This document shows, in pieces, positions 1 to 12,232 of a stretch of 64,000 nt of DNA. A program made the position numbers and the translations under genes. The stretch is from Topomyia yanbarensis (Eukaryota > Arthropoda > Insecta > Diptera > Culicidae), in the NCBI RefSeq assembly GCF_030247195.1, contig NC_080672.1, forward strand, positions 386,277,037 through 386,341,036, given 5' to 3'. The notes under the pieces were generated by a model, which saw only the letters and a program-made list of their open reading frames with translations, searched no databases and was not told where the DNA came from. The stretch's first letter is position 1, and each line of letters opens with the position of its first letter.

Positions 1-660
1 TTCAAAGGGTGGTAAACGAATATTTAAAAATCGAATTAGTATTTTTGATGCAAAACGTCGAGATTAGATTTAATCTCGAGAACAACATTTTTGATGAAAC
101 TTGTACTTGTATCACTCTAAAAACCGTGAACAAAATCGTGGCTAATTAAACAATTTTGCAGGAGCTAGCCCCCCTCCCCATATCACACCTCTTCCCTCAT
201 CACCCCTCCCCATTAACCTTTACAGTTCCAGCTTATAATTTTTCTGAAAATTTTATTTTCATTTTACTCCAATTCGTCCATTTTTGACCGATTCGGATGG
301 AACCAGCTTTAAAAGATCTGGAATTTGATCCAGTTTTTGTGTGCCTAGCAGCACTCAAATCCGTCGATCAATTCGGGAATTAATCCGAATTTCCGTGGGG
401 TATATCCCAGTAGGATGACCGACGAGTTCCCGTGGGGCATCCAGGTAGGGTGACGGACGAATGTTGATTAAACATCTGATAAATAGAACTAAATGTTTTT
501 GAAATGCGCTACATATGACTATTGCCCATTGATCCTTCACATTAGACATGAATTGGACCAATCATGGCCGCCGGAAAACTATTCCTAAAAAATAGCATAT
601 ACTTTTTTATTTATATCATACAGTACTACAGCTCGCTCAACCTATGGCCATTTCGGTACC
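1..660. other. Non-coding; short tandem repeat at ~383-455
   Basis: No gene seen. Two diverged ~36-bp units (TTCCGTGGGGTATATCCCAG then TTCCCGTGGGGCATCC, each followed by a GTAGG-GTGAC-GACGA stretch) lie in tandem. The rest is AT-rich. Confidence 0.4.
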
Positions 661-679
661 GGTTCCGAATGGAGTCAAA

Positions 680-1350
680 TGGGTGGGCATTTGATTCCAT
701 TTTGAAAATCAAGATGGCGGCTTCCAATTAGCACTAAATAGTGAAATTCACCATCAATATGGGTGTCATTCGAAAGGATCATTTGGTCAGCAAAAGCCGG
801 AAATTGATGATTGACGCCATTTTGAAAACCAAGTTGGCGAATTCCAGTTACAACAAAACAGTGAAAACTCATCAACATGGATGTCATTTGAAAGGGGGTG
901 GTCAGTAGAAGACAGAAATTGATTTTTGAAGCCATTTTTAAAACCAAGATGGTGGCTTCCGGGTTCCACAAAACGGTATAAAACACCATCAGTAATGGAG
1001 TCGTTGTAAAGCAGGTGAACAGCAAAAGCCGAAAATTTGTTATTGATGCCATTTTAAAACCCAAGATGGCGGTTTATAATTCCAAAAAAATCAATGAGAA
1101 CCATCATCAGTTCGAGTGGCATTTGAAAGGGGGAAAGACAGAAATTAATTTGGACACCATTTTCAAAACTAGGATGGCGACTTCCATTTACAGTGAACCA
1201 TCATCATTATGGGTGTCATTTGAAAAAGATTAGTTAGTAGAAAACTGAAATTGATTATTGACGCCATTTTGAAAACCAAGATGGCGGTTTCCGGTTACCA
1301 CAAAACAATGAAAACTATCATATATATGGGTATCATTTGAAAGGGGGTGG
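680..1350 (+). repeat. Minisatellite, ~107-120 bp units with YY1/Pho-like core
   Basis: About six diverged units follow one another. Each is marked by CCATTTTGAAAACCAAGATG plus GCGG, near 697, 817, 932, 1048, 1157 and 1264. Each also has TTCCGGTTACCACAAAACAG, then GTGTCATTTGAAAGGGGGTG and a GCCGGAAATTGATTATTGAC-like end. Short open frames here are by-products of the repeat. The core CAAGATGGCGG matches the published YY1/Pleiohomeotic-type consensus. Confidence 0.75.
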
Positions 1351-3670
1351 TCAGTAGATGTGGCTGTGGTACTCAGAGTTGCGAAGTTTCATTTTCAAAT
1401 ACGGTTGAATCTACCCAACCAAGTTTCAAATTAAAGCCCCCCTCAATCATTGACCTTCAAGTTGACGAGATTTCCATGACCTTCGAGCACCTTCATTTCA
1501 AAAAAGCATCATTTCATTCACCAACCGTCATCTGATCTATAGTGGGTACTTCCGGTTAAATGTTGACATGTTTAGCATTGACGAATTTCGCGCCTCGAAA
1601 TGTTGGCAGCACCCTCTCAGATTTTAATGAAACTTTCTGTACATGAAGACTTTGTCACAAAAAGCCACTTTGCATACTTTGTTTCTTCCAAAAATGATCT
1701 AGACTGTCTTTTGAAAAGGGTAAAACTTTTTTCACCAATTTTTTTCAAATGACGAAAAATGACAAATCCTACAAAAAATTGTTGAAGGAGTGATTTTCAC
1801 AAAATTAGTCAAATTTTTTAATTAAAATATTGAAAAAATTCAATAAAAATCGGATAAAAATCGATTTTAAAAATTAAAAAACCCCATTTTTGATTTTGAC
1901 GAAATTTGGCTCCAAGATAGGTAGTTATGTTCCTTACCTACAATCAAAATTTCAAGTTTGGCACTTTTAAGGAAAAAAGTTATTTGAAAAAAACTTTTCC
2001 TTGTCCAAACTGACTTTTTTTTCCAGTGTATTTGAATCGGAAACAAAACCAATGAAAGTCATAATCATCTCAGAATTCAATTTCTCAACTGCTAGTTTCC
2101 GGATACATATAAAAGCATCAGTGACGAATTTGGTATATATTAATAACAAACTTTAATATAAACCTTCAAATAAGCACAATAATTAATTTACACTAATAGA
2201 CTTCTACATTTACATTTTTTTTTAAATAATTAGCACGATGACGAAGTCGACCGATAAATCGACACACCATGACCTGCGCTGCGAGCCGTGTCCCGCCATT
2301 AAGCTGTGGAACAATGTTTGCAAACACGGTCCACAGCAAAAATCAATTCACATCGACCCGCGAGTCGGCCATGCTAGCGCGCACCGGCCAGTGGTCGTTT
2401 ATTTGCGGAGTATGAAGGAGGTGCGGAGTATGAAGAAACTCCACACATAAAAAGGCCCATAGGCTCTCTCGGTCACCTCGATGCATTACTATCGAGGCGC
2501 AATGCAATAACCATCTTAAAACAATTGTCTGTCAGAGGTTATTTAGCACTGATGCATGCAATATGCTTGATGATGTTTGCAATACCGTCAAACCCCTCAA
2601 ACTAGGGGGAATACAAAGTATGCCTTTTTTAAAACAAAAAAATGAGAATAACTCAAGAATTGTTCGATATATCAAATTATTCGGTTCAAAAAAATGGTGT
2701 ATTTCTATGATGCTAGCAATTTTGTGGAACTGAAATTTTTAAAAATCTTTTTTTTCCAGAGTTGTTCTACTGGAGTTGTAGACTTTGGTTTTTGGTAAGG
2801 TTCCCCATCAGAATCACACACTACAATTGCATACAAGACAGGCAACGTTGCCCACTAAAACACAGCTTAAGGCTAATTGCAGCGGGCCGTAATCCCGAAT
2901 GTGATATTCATTGTACGGTTCAGATATGTGCTGGCGTAGAGATTTTACGATCGAGTGTATCATCGTGAAGGGCTCGAGCATTTGTACGCTCAAGTGTTTA
3001 ATCGCGTGTGCGTTTGTATGTTGCGTGTGCTAACGTGTATGTAACTTCGCGTGTATAAATTCGATTTTTTTACCATGTGCCTTTCGCATATTCGCGTGTG
3101 TTCTTGGATGATCGCGCGCGAACCGTAAATCTGATACTTAATTTTCTATGTACGGTTTAGACACTAGAAGAAAGTAAGATCTTCCATATCACTGAAGTTC
3201 CCGGTCATGTCGGCATGGAACGCGTTGTCCAGTGGATATGAGAGCTATCTTTTTTCAATTGGTTAATTGAAGGCATGGACCTAGTCTGCTGATACCAAAG
3301 ATAGAAACTTCCGAAAGTGACCAATTCATGATCGTACTAGCGCGAGAGTTGTTAGGTTCACCCTTGAGGTCGCGTTTGAAAATTTATAAGCCCTGAGACG
3401 TTTACCTGATCACCAGGATGTTATCATGTTTGAGAGATTGCGCGTGTATGTTCCGTGGATGGTCGCGAAGGGCTCAAGCATTTGTACGTTAACGGGTTTG
3501 TCACGTGATCCTTCCTCAGAACAAAATAAGAAAATAATGAAGTGATAATTGAATATTTTTTTAATGACAATTTTGACACTATTTTCAATAGGTTTCTTGA
3601 TTAATAAAAATATACATAGTTGCAAAATTAGACAAGATCTTCTCACAATTGGATTCTGGGATGATTATGA
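1351..3670. other. Non-coding spacer between the inverted minisatellite arrays
   Basis: This is AT-rich with no credible coding frame, apart from a GC-richer island at about 2235-2520. The island has a CACATAAAAAGGCCC TATA-like sequence at about 2442 and a small GC palindrome-like motif. It could be an old LTR or promoter fragment, but I found no matching partner LTR. Repeated GCGTGTGTTC / GTGTATGT phrases occur near 3000-3110. Confidence 0.3.
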
Positions 3671-3985
3671 TTGATACCGTTACCTGGCTTTCCTAAATGG
3701 CGTCAATCATCAATATCCGTGTCTGCTGACTATCCCCTTGCAAATGACTTCCTTGTTGATTGTCTTCACTGTTTTGTGGATACCGGAATCTTGGTTTTCA
3801 AAATGGCGTCAAACATAAATTTTCGTCTTCTGCGGACCACCCGCTTTACAATGTCACCATTATTGAAGATGGTTTTCACTGTTTTGTGGTAACCGGAAAC
3901 CGCCATCTTGGATTTCATAATGGCGTCAATCACTAATTTCCGGCTTTTCCTCACCATCCGCTTTCAAATGAAACCCATATCGATG
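3671..3985 (-). repeat. Same minisatellite, inverted, ~3 units
   Basis: The 680-1350 unit reappears on the minus strand: CCGCCATCTTGGATTTCATA, AATGGCGTCAATCA and ATGTCACCATTATTGAAGAT all match its reverse complement. With the first array it makes a pair of inverted repeat arrays around 2.3 kb of non-coding DNA. Confidence 0.7.
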
Positions 3986-5279
3986 GTGATTTTCACTGCT
4001 TTCGCGAATCAGAAAATAATACGACATAAATTTGGAATATTAATCCGTCAGATTAAAATATTAAATAACTCCAGAAATAATTAAACAGATATTTGATGCT
4101 GTCAGTTGTTGTAATGATTAATTGATTATAGGTTTGTTTAAAGTGGCATTACGTATAAATGGCACAAATAGTTACAGGGTGTTCGTAAAAATATATTGCT
4201 AGGATGCTTAAAACTTTCATTTCTGTTTTAATGTACTTATTATTTCATTCATAAAATCGTAGAAATTTTGTTAGCAAATAAAATCGTTCCAATCTGCATT
4301 GACGCATTACAGAAATATATTTATATGTTCTGTCTGCCACAGTGCAAACAAAAATATGAAATATAACGCTGGTGAATATAAAATGATCATTCTGTCAAAG
4401 TTCAATCTTTTGTTTGACCTTTGTTTACTTTTTTTTCAAGCCTTGCTGAAAAAACTTGTACAATTTTAGTTAGTAGTTTTAACATTGTCGTGTATCGCAG
4501 ATCAGAACACAGCCATCGTTTGGTTAAAGCTTACCAAATATTTTAGGCCGGTTTAAAAGATAGTCCGGTTTAAAAATAGTTAGTACGCCTTTGAGCTTAC
4601 GGCTATAGAAGTACTCTACTTCAAAATTTACATATCCACAATAGGAATTATACATTAGGCCATTACAAATATTTTTTAAAAATTATGTCACCCCCCCCTT
4701 CAAAATCGCTGAAAAAAATCAGGGGGCAAATAATTTTTTTTTAAATAATCAAAATTCAAAAAATTTTCACGTTTTATATAACAACAATAACTTCCATAGA
4801 GTTTTGCTTTTCGTAACTGAACACTATTATGGTAGTTTTAGAAATTACCATCCCATCATCAAATGAAACGTTTGCTGGTCGCGGAAGGAAGGACCCATCT
4901 GTGTATTATCAAACAAACATCTCATGGAAAGGCTAATACAGACCGACTTCTGAATCGATTCCATTTTGAACGCCACAGTCGATAGAGACATAATCGATCG
5001 TTGCATTCGAAAATAATTTAGATAAAGAAACAACCTGAATTCAAATCAGACTCCTGGAGATTTATATGTGGTTCAATATTCAATATACATGAGCTTTAGC
5101 GAAAGGTTTTTGACATTTAAAGATTTCATATGGGATCGTAGTATTCATACCGTATTTCCGCAGCCATATGTGCGATTCTTATGAACTTGATCAGATCAAA
5201 ATCTGCTACCAAACCTTCCATTTAAGGCTAAGCTTGTGAAAATCGAATAAGCCGTTTTCCAAGAAGCCGAAGAGACATT

Positions 5280-5870
5280 AATTCTGAAATATTCCAAGAA
5301 CCAGAAACATGCGAAATTTTCGAGATAGACGCTGGAATCAAAAGAACTTTGTCTGGCCATCAGCGATCAAGAATGCTCTAGCAAAGCTAAATATAGATCT
5401 TACAAATAATGGTATCATCGGCACTTACCGCAGGAAGAACCGGGAATCCATTATCGATGTCATTTTTTGTAGCCTTGGAGTAACCGGAAAGATGGACTGA
5501 AAAGTGTGCGAGGATATATCCACAGCGACCACCAAGCGATCTGGTACAGCATTGATAACAGGACTATGAACTACACATGTGGGAGATATATAAACGAGTG
5601 AAGATGGAAAACAGCGATTTTTCACATGAACGTGTCCGTCGAAGAACTTGAATTTGAGGGTATCCTCTTCAACCTAAATGCGAACGAGTTCACGGCACTA
5701 CTAACAAAGGCGTGTAATGCGACCATACCAAGAGATGGGAAACTGAGAAACGGTCGCCGGGTGCAATACAACGATTATCGATTTACGTATAAGTTGCCTC
5801 CGAGCTTGGAGAAGAAGTCGGAGATCACTTCGGTTTCTCATCTCGCTCAGCTCAGAAGCTAGAAATCGCT
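5280..5870 (+). pseudogene. R1-clade LINE, endonuclease end (broken)
   Basis: Frames across this stretch encode NALAKLNIDLTNNGIIGTYR, then RESIIDVIFCS, then a decayed SDHQAI-type block. ACNATIPRDGKLRNGRR at about 5712-5760 matches the R1-type linker (R-A-C-D-A-T-M-P-R…). Stops and frameshifts are frequent. The order matches the C-terminal endonuclease and linker of ORF2. The element continues after a ~1-kb foreign segment, at about 6945. Confidence 0.65.
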
Positions 5871-5946
5871 CCGCTGCAATAGCAGGGCAAGTAATCAAAT
5901 TTACCCGCGCGACGCTTAGCAAAAATTGATTCCTTCTGCCTAGTGT

Positions 5947-6916
5947 GTGATACGTGAACAAACAATGAGTGACAATGCCAAGCAAAAGTATATCACGATG
6001 CGGGCAAACTGTGTTGCTGTTGACTACACGAAATATCCGGTAATACCATCAATTCATGAAGGGGAGCAAATGTTGAAGGTGAACTTGAAGTTCAACGTAG
6101 CTTGCGGTACTTTATGCGGTGCAATTCCACCATTTACGTCATGCGGTACTGAATATGTTAAAAAATATTAGTCAAGCAGAATCATTCGCTTCCCAGAACA
6201 ACATGAAACACGTCATCGAATGTAATGACATTTTATACAGTATCCCAACGTATGATAAATGTTGACATGACCTGGCACCACGTGTTAAGGAAGATAGTTG
6301 GAGGAACTTCTTCCCAAGACGCCGCAACGGAGTTCGTGTGGTGAGAATGCGTCCGACAAAACCTATTCCCTCTTACTTGACTTTCACATGCAAATCACCT
6401 CATGGTGTTGAATATTCTCAACGAACACTAGTCACGCACCCAGGACAGATTCCTACCTGTCAATGTTGTGATCATCCGCTACACCACGGGAAACCTTGCG
6501 CAGAGACTGCTAAAGAAATTCCACCTGATACGACCAAAGCCGGTATACAATCATCGTATGTTAAACCACAACCAGTTGGTAAACCAACGACTGCAGACCG
6601 GGCATTCACAACCACCAGCTCAACAACGATCGGTCCCAGTACCACTAAACTAACTGCCATTACCAACATCGAAGTAACAACGATTACAGCAAATGTTTCT
6701 AAACCAACAACCAACACCACCAATAAGGAATCTAATACCGATGAAGAAGGATTTACAATAGCGACCCGTAAGCACAAACAACAAATAAGAACATCCGACG
6801 ATGAGCAAGATGAATGCAGTACCGATGATGACATGGACGTAAACGAAAACGCAAGAGAAGACGGACCAAATGACCCCGAAGGTGCGCTCCACGGCTCAGT
6901 TGTGCTAACGCATTGA
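5947..6916 (+). pseudogene. LINE ORF1 (Gag-like, CCHC knuckle), frameshifted
   Basis: An ATG at 5965 opens a 68-codon frame with LKVNLKFNVACGTLCGAI. After a frameshift and stops the reading resumes at 6338 with VVRMRPTKPIPSYLTFTCKS. A zinc knuckle follows: CQCCDHPLHHGKPC fits C-x2-C-x4-H-x4-C. Then comes a long Thr/Ser-rich tail ending in an acidic patch before 6916. Two relatives occur in the window, at 39152-40140 and 52150-52600 (minus). ORF1 proteins of this kind bind LINE RNA. It lies between two parts of the R1-clade ORF2, so it appears to be an insertion. Confidence 0.65.
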
Positions 6917-6939
6917 GCCGTGTCAAATATATTTAAAAT

Positions 6940-8000
6940 TAAAAAGAAGTCAGAAAGCTCGAGGGAAGCGAGCTGCAAGAACCGCTCTCAACAAAGCAGT
7001 CAAGCTGTACAAGAAAGCCTTGCCACAAAGCCAACGCGAATTTCCTTAGGAGAGACCTACAAAGTTGGCATAACAAAGATAAAAGGCTCAGCTGCACCAC
7101 CTGAAAGGTGCCCGGAAAAGATGGAGGTCATCATCGAAAGGTTTTCCCCACAACATGAATCTATTTTCGCCGTACAGTGAGGAGGATGATCACAAAGATG
7201 AAGATCGATTTACCAACAAACAGCTTATCGAGATGGCGAAAGCCATAAAAGTGGAGCGATACATGAGAGCCCGGATATGTTCAAAACGATCCGATAATTG
7301 GAAGCGACAAAAGCTGACGTTGCTTCCGATGCCGGGACAACATGGAAATCTTTCAGCGTAGTTAATATATCCCTGGTAATGTTAGAGAGATTAAGTAATC
7401 CTGAACAAGCTAACGAAGTACGCGGACCGTGAGAACGGCATCTCATGTAATTCGGCTTCCTTATAGGCAGGTCTACAGTGAAATCCATCCAAACGGTTGT
7501 GGGGACTGTGGAGACAGCGGAGATAAGGATATCGTTTTGGCGTGGTGGTTCCCTTAGGCGTGAAGAATGCTTCAATAGTACTAGCTGGGAAGCAATCGCC
7601 CATTCGCTGTACAGCATGAGTAACTCTGCAGGATATTATAGTGCTACTTTCAGTACCGAACACTGATCTACGAGACAGACAAGGGGGAATCACAACTACA
7701 ACTGACGTTCCTCGACTCGACGCTGTGGAACGCAGTGTACGATGGAGTATTGAAGCTTAACCTTCCCAGAGACATAACGATTTTCGGCTTCACGGATGAT
7801 GTGGTGTTCCAAGTAATCGGACAATCGCTAGAAGAGGAGACACTCGACACGGAGACGATTGCCCATCATAAAACAGAGTTGATGATGACTAGCAGCCGAA
7901 AGACAGCGCGGTCGGAAAATATATCATCGATTTGAACTTTTAAAGTTACGATGATTATGTAAGGGGAAGGCTGTGAGAGCAACCACAGCTTTGCTTGAGG
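6940..8000 (+). pseudogene. R1-clade LINE, linker and reverse transcriptase (broken)
   Basis: Conserved blocks appear in order but in shifting frames. They are KRAARTALNKAVKLYKKAL; GETYKVGITKIKG plus PPERCPE (linker); NKQLIEMAKAIKV and WKRQKLTLLPMPG (RT start); GRSTVKSIQTVV-like; FNSTSWEAIAHSLYSM; and LWNAVYDGVLKLNLPRDITI followed by FGFTDDVVFQV. The last is the RT active site, with FTDD where the family has [FY]ADD. The order and motifs fit R1-clade ORF2. Frameshifts, stops and the active-site change show it is dead. Confidence 0.75.
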
Positions 8001-8229
8001 CGCCAGTGTACTGGGCACCACGAACCAGCGGAAATCGCTGGACCGAAGCATGTGGGCAGACTAGTTTCACCGTCAGGAACAAGATCGAGTAGGTCGAGTG
8101 AAGCACCAGCGGTGGGTCGTCGAGTTTTCAACGAACCGGAAGCAGCGAACCAGAAGCTACGCTCCATCCGGTATCGCCGAATTGTCCTCGCCAAGTACTG
8201 GTTGGCCCTTTGAGTAGGATTTATGGACT

Positions 8230-8390
8230 ATGCGAGTAGATTGCGACAAAACTGGGAGCTAAATGACTCGCGCAACAGGCATCGGTATCGGGAGAACTTC
8301 CGACGAGGAATTGAGATGGCTCGCGAAAACAGGAACTAAATGGTTCACAGAAACGGGAGCCAAATGGCTAACGGAAGTTTACCACTGCGA
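8230..8390 (+). repeat. Short degenerate GGGAGC-AAATGGCT repeats
   Basis: ACTGGGAGCTAAATGACTCG, then ACAGGAACTAAATGGTTCAC and ACGGGAGCCAAATGGCTAAC recur at about 25-35-bp spacing. They lie where the 3' part of the dead R1-type element would be and may be its 3' tail. Confidence 0.35.
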
Positions 8391-8599
8391 TTAGCTGGAT
8401 ATGTGTTCGGAGCTAAACCGCTCTAATGTATCATTTTGTCTTAAGACTGAATCAGCCTCCCTACGATATAACGCTTCGATGCAGTCTCGTGGAACGAAAG
8501 GAAGGAAGAAAAGTGAGGACTGTTAGTAGTGGTTAGGCACAAAAGTGAGTCCCACCTAGGGCCAATGCAGTTTTGAAGCTATTTAAGCATACTATAAAA

Positions 8600-8712
8600 C
8601 ATACAGACGTTTTCAGATATCGACGAACTGAATCTAGTGGTATATGACGGGTGTAGCTTAAAAAGTCGAGTTTCAGAGTGATTGCACAGTCTTCCTTATA
8701 TGAAAAAGGCAA
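8600..8712 (+). repeat. 3' end of a dispersed mosquito repeat
   Basis: ACAGACGTTTTCAGATATCG, GACGAACTGAAT, TTAAAAAGTCGAGTTTCAGA and a closing ATATGAAAAAGGCAAAAA match the 3' ends of the repeats ending near 23047 and 41877. Confidence 0.6.
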
Positions 8713-9561
8713 AAAATGAACTGATGATTGCTATACATTTCATAAATCCGTACGACTATCAAATGAGTTTCTCTGATGTGGTTACCTACTGCGCAACAAG
8801 ATGGAGAAACATGCAAAGATTTCGAAGATGTACACGGAACCGAGCCGAATTACTATCATGTACCAAGCAAACAAATCTACAAGTCTTCAAGCACAAGCGA
8901 TAAACCAAAGCTGATGTTTCCACTAGAGTTCGAAAAAGTATAGTATGCACAGGATGTACGTTCGCCAGGCTACTGTATACGAAATACGCAATAGAAAAAA
9001 ATATCAGAGAAAACCATATCTGAGATGAATAATTACATTGACGTACACTTTACCTTTGGATTCATTCCAGAATGTTTTCCAAAAGTGAAATGTTGCAATC
9101 CTGTTTCTGTACATTGTTATCGAGCATGTTCACCTTTGACCGATTTTCATACCTTGTGTGTACAGTCGGTCCATGTGCCGCCACAACGGAACGAAACCTA
9201 TTCAAGCAACCAAAAGTTAATACCTTAATGTACTCTTAATTCTTAGAGAACTTTCAAGCTTTTATTGGGATTTTAGAAATTGCACTGTTCGGAAAATTAT
9301 TTAAAACGAAAACTTTAGCATCCCTTTCCTATGTGAACTTTTGATTGATTCAGTAATGTTTGCTTGAATTTTTCTAGTAAAACAAATAGCTCAACCTCGA
9401 AATCACCCTGCGGAAACGTCCACGAGAACAATCGAAAGAAAATGTAAAAAGAAAAAAAAATTGTGATTATTAAAATAAATATTTATTTTTTGTTTGCCCC
9501 CCCCCTCGGAAAAAAATTTGTACTTGGACATAATTTTTAAAAAAGATTTGTAATGGCCTTA

Positions 9562-10619
9562 CTGTTTGTTTGAATACGTTAAATTAATCATACCGGAGGG
9601 ACTCTACTTAGGCCACCATTTCATTTCTAACCGGAGAAAAAACACTTGAACAACTTCCTTGTAGTGCATACTATACTGTAAATTAACTCATAATTTAACA
9701 ATATCCTGTAGATTTAACAAAAAAACGCGACATAGTCTTAACGGATACTCACTTCAATGAAAGGCGGTAACTCAACTAAATTTTTTTCCAAACGCATATT
9801 TTAATTGCACTTTCGCACCTTTCTAATGCGTAAGACCTTTATGTTTGTTATGATCAGTTCCCATGCGATCGTTTGTACTATTTCCTAGCACTTGTATCAT
9901 ACGCGTGCTGTACATACTTGTGCAACACGAGTTTACGTTGATTACAGGGCTGGCCCAAAACGCCTGTTACGATGAATTGACATGGTATCGAAACACCATG
10001 TCCTATAGCATCTACCGGCAAACGTTCGACCCCAATGGTTCAAATGAACCAAAGCAATTTCGTGTCTGTAGCGAATTCCGCCAACACCAGGTTTCGTTTT
10101 TTGCAAATGCCGGTTGATTACATGTATTACACGAAGTAACAATTGTGTTGAATGCAGTAATCGATCGGCGGCGGCGGCGGCATTTGCAATAATTGAAAAG
10201 TCGTATGACGTTCGCTCAAAAGGTTGATACTTGTAAACCTATTATTTATTATATTTTCTTTTTTTTATTGACAAGGTCCCGCCGGCGGACAGTGATAGAG
10301 CAATAAATCTAAATGACCTTGATATTGGTATCACAAGCACCGCACACTAACTGTGCTAGACTACAGTAGCTGTCAGTGAAGCAACGGACCATGAAGCATA
10401 ATAAATATAGTGGATCTCACCCGTGAATTAGCCGTGATTTGTGACGGGTGGCGCTGTGGAAGCGGTTGGGGCAACATCACTTGCTGTTTGTTTTATTTGG
10501 ACGTGCCTTATATTTATCAGGTGTAGATTATAGCATTTCCAACAATTTAATTGACTTCCTGGGTATTTTACGACAACTGATTCGTTGTAAATTTTATTTA
10601 TTACATAATACTATGTTTT
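9562..10619. other. Non-coding, includes a (CGG)n tract
   Basis: No gene seen. A short CGGCGGCGGCGGCGG run lies at about 10166-10180. The open frame at 9863-10117 has no recognisable domain, signal peptide or splice partner. Confidence 0.35.
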
Positions 10620-10627
10620 GTAGAGAT

Positions 10628-12224
10628 TAGGGTTCGTCGCGGTGCGGATGTGGGCGGTAAATGGATAGTCCGCACCGCAACCGCAAAAAAATAATAAAAC
10701 CGCACCGCTTACCGCAACCGCATTGCATTTACCGCACCGCACCGCGCGGTAATGCGGTAAATGCGGTAAAAATCATGAATTTTTAAAATTGTGCTGAAAA
10801 ATTATTCATTTGTATTGTATAGCCATATATAGTAAAATGTTATTCCTATTTACGCGAAAATTATCTTTGACGGACTCCTCAGAATGTAACATTTATGAAA
10901 ATATTAAACTTTGCAAGTTTTATTAAGAGGGGTAAGGGTTTTGGCGCGAAAAAAAACACTTTTTCTTGATTGTTTTTTTAAACTTTGCGTGAAGCGAACT
11001 GATCAAAACTTTTGTGCATTATAGCGTATCATTTCAATACAGCATTTTCCATGCAGAAATATCGACAATCGACTCGGTGACCAAGCTTTTTGTAGAACGT
11101 CTCTGGAAAAACATGATTTCCGGTGTCACCTGCCATTCAAAAACTACTTAACCGATTTCTTTCAAACTTTGTATACAGATTCCATGTAAAAATACGTTAA
11201 AGTTTCGAGATAAATTTTCAATTAAGGCAAAAACTGTCCAAACTATGCAAAATTTGGCATCTGGGCTAACTTTGATACTTGTCACAAATATGAAGGGAGA
11301 CTTCGAGAAACACAAAAAATCGCAATGCCCTACACTAACTTCGAAAGTTTACTTTCAAAAAGTTACAAAATACTCCTAACTGAAATAATATTTTATTAAT
11401 TTGGTAGGAAATATTCCCAGTTGGACGAACAATGAACGCACGCAAAAAAAATTCCTCCAAATTCGTTTGGTTTGATGATGATAATTACATTCTTTGGATT
11501 GTTTTTAAGTCGTAGTATCATTAGTTCATCTCTAAGTTCTCCAAATTAATCAAAACTCACAGCTGAGAAAATGTCATCAAAAACGATTACGATTCCACGA
11601 TTGCCAAGAGAAGTCAGGAGAAATTATGCATTTTGTAATTGGATTTGACAGTGCCTTTTATGTATTTGAAAAGGTTTGTTTGTAATTTTTATCTTTGAAG
11701 TAAAAAATAAATAGTTTTCAAAATATGTCGTAAAAATAATGGTGCCAAATTATATTGGACACAGTTTATAAATTTTATTTCTTAGTATCAGTATGTTTTA
11801 TAATATTTGAATGACCAAAATGTAAAAAATCAAATAGTGATAGGTCGAATACAGATTATATTCGGATTTCTTTTCAAATCATTCTCAAGTCTATGGAAAT
11901 TAGAGCAATTAAATGTTTATCATGTTTCTCTATTGTAGGGTAATAAATAAAACTCGAACGTTCTGACAGAATTCGTTCAGAAAATAAATCTAGTTGCGTC
12001 CTTCTCAAATGGTAAAAGTCATAGTTTTAATTCACTTTTTAAAGCAGACTGCAGAGTTTATCAATTATTTTTTGAAGTGCGGTTGCGGTAATACCGCGCG
12101 GTATAAGCTCATTTCCCGCACCGCATCCGCAGGAAAAAGGGTCTCACCGCACCGCAGTTTTTGCGGTGCGGGTGCGGTAAATACCGCGCGGTTGCGGTAA
12201 TTACCGCAACCGCGACGAACCCTA
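10628..12224. mobile_element. hAT-like non-autonomous element, GCGGTAA-rich ends
   Basis: The ends TAGGGTTCGTCGCGG and CCGCGACGAACCCTA are perfect 15-bp inverted repeats. Flanking 8-mers GTAGAGAT (10620-10627) and GTTGAGAT (12225-12232) differ at one base, the 8-bp duplication typical of hAT. Both ends hold arrays of GCGGT/ACCGC hexamers in both orientations over about 100-130 bp. The AT-rich interior has no transposase frame. Confidence 0.75.
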
Positions 12225-12232
12225 GTTGAGAT

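Larger units (their letters stand above)
4658..9558. mobile_element. 4.9-kb composite bounded by ~110-bp inverted repeats, TTA duplication
   Basis: The left end GGCCATTACAAATATTTTTT is mirrored at the right end by ATTTGTAATGGCC ending at 9558. The similarity continues inward through ATAATTTTTAAA, a poly-C/G stretch and an AT-rich tail, about 110 bp in all. Both sides abut TTA (4655-4657 and 9559-9561), the target pattern of PIF/Harbinger-type elements. The interior is LINE debris, so the likely history is a MITE into which LINEs later inserted. Confidence 0.65.

Noticed and set aside
675..1233. Overlapping repetitive open frames on both strands
   Set aside because: They come from the ~115-bp minisatellite; frames change with unit length and no start or stop is conserved between units.
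2235..2520. LTR of a retrotransposon
   Set aside because: TATA-like sequence and GC contrast are suggestive, but there is no second LTR, primer-binding site or gag/pol nearby.
6472..6978. 168-codon minus frame
   Set aside because: It is the antisense of the Thr/Ser-rich LINE ORF1 tail; the long frame follows from the biased codons of the sense strand.
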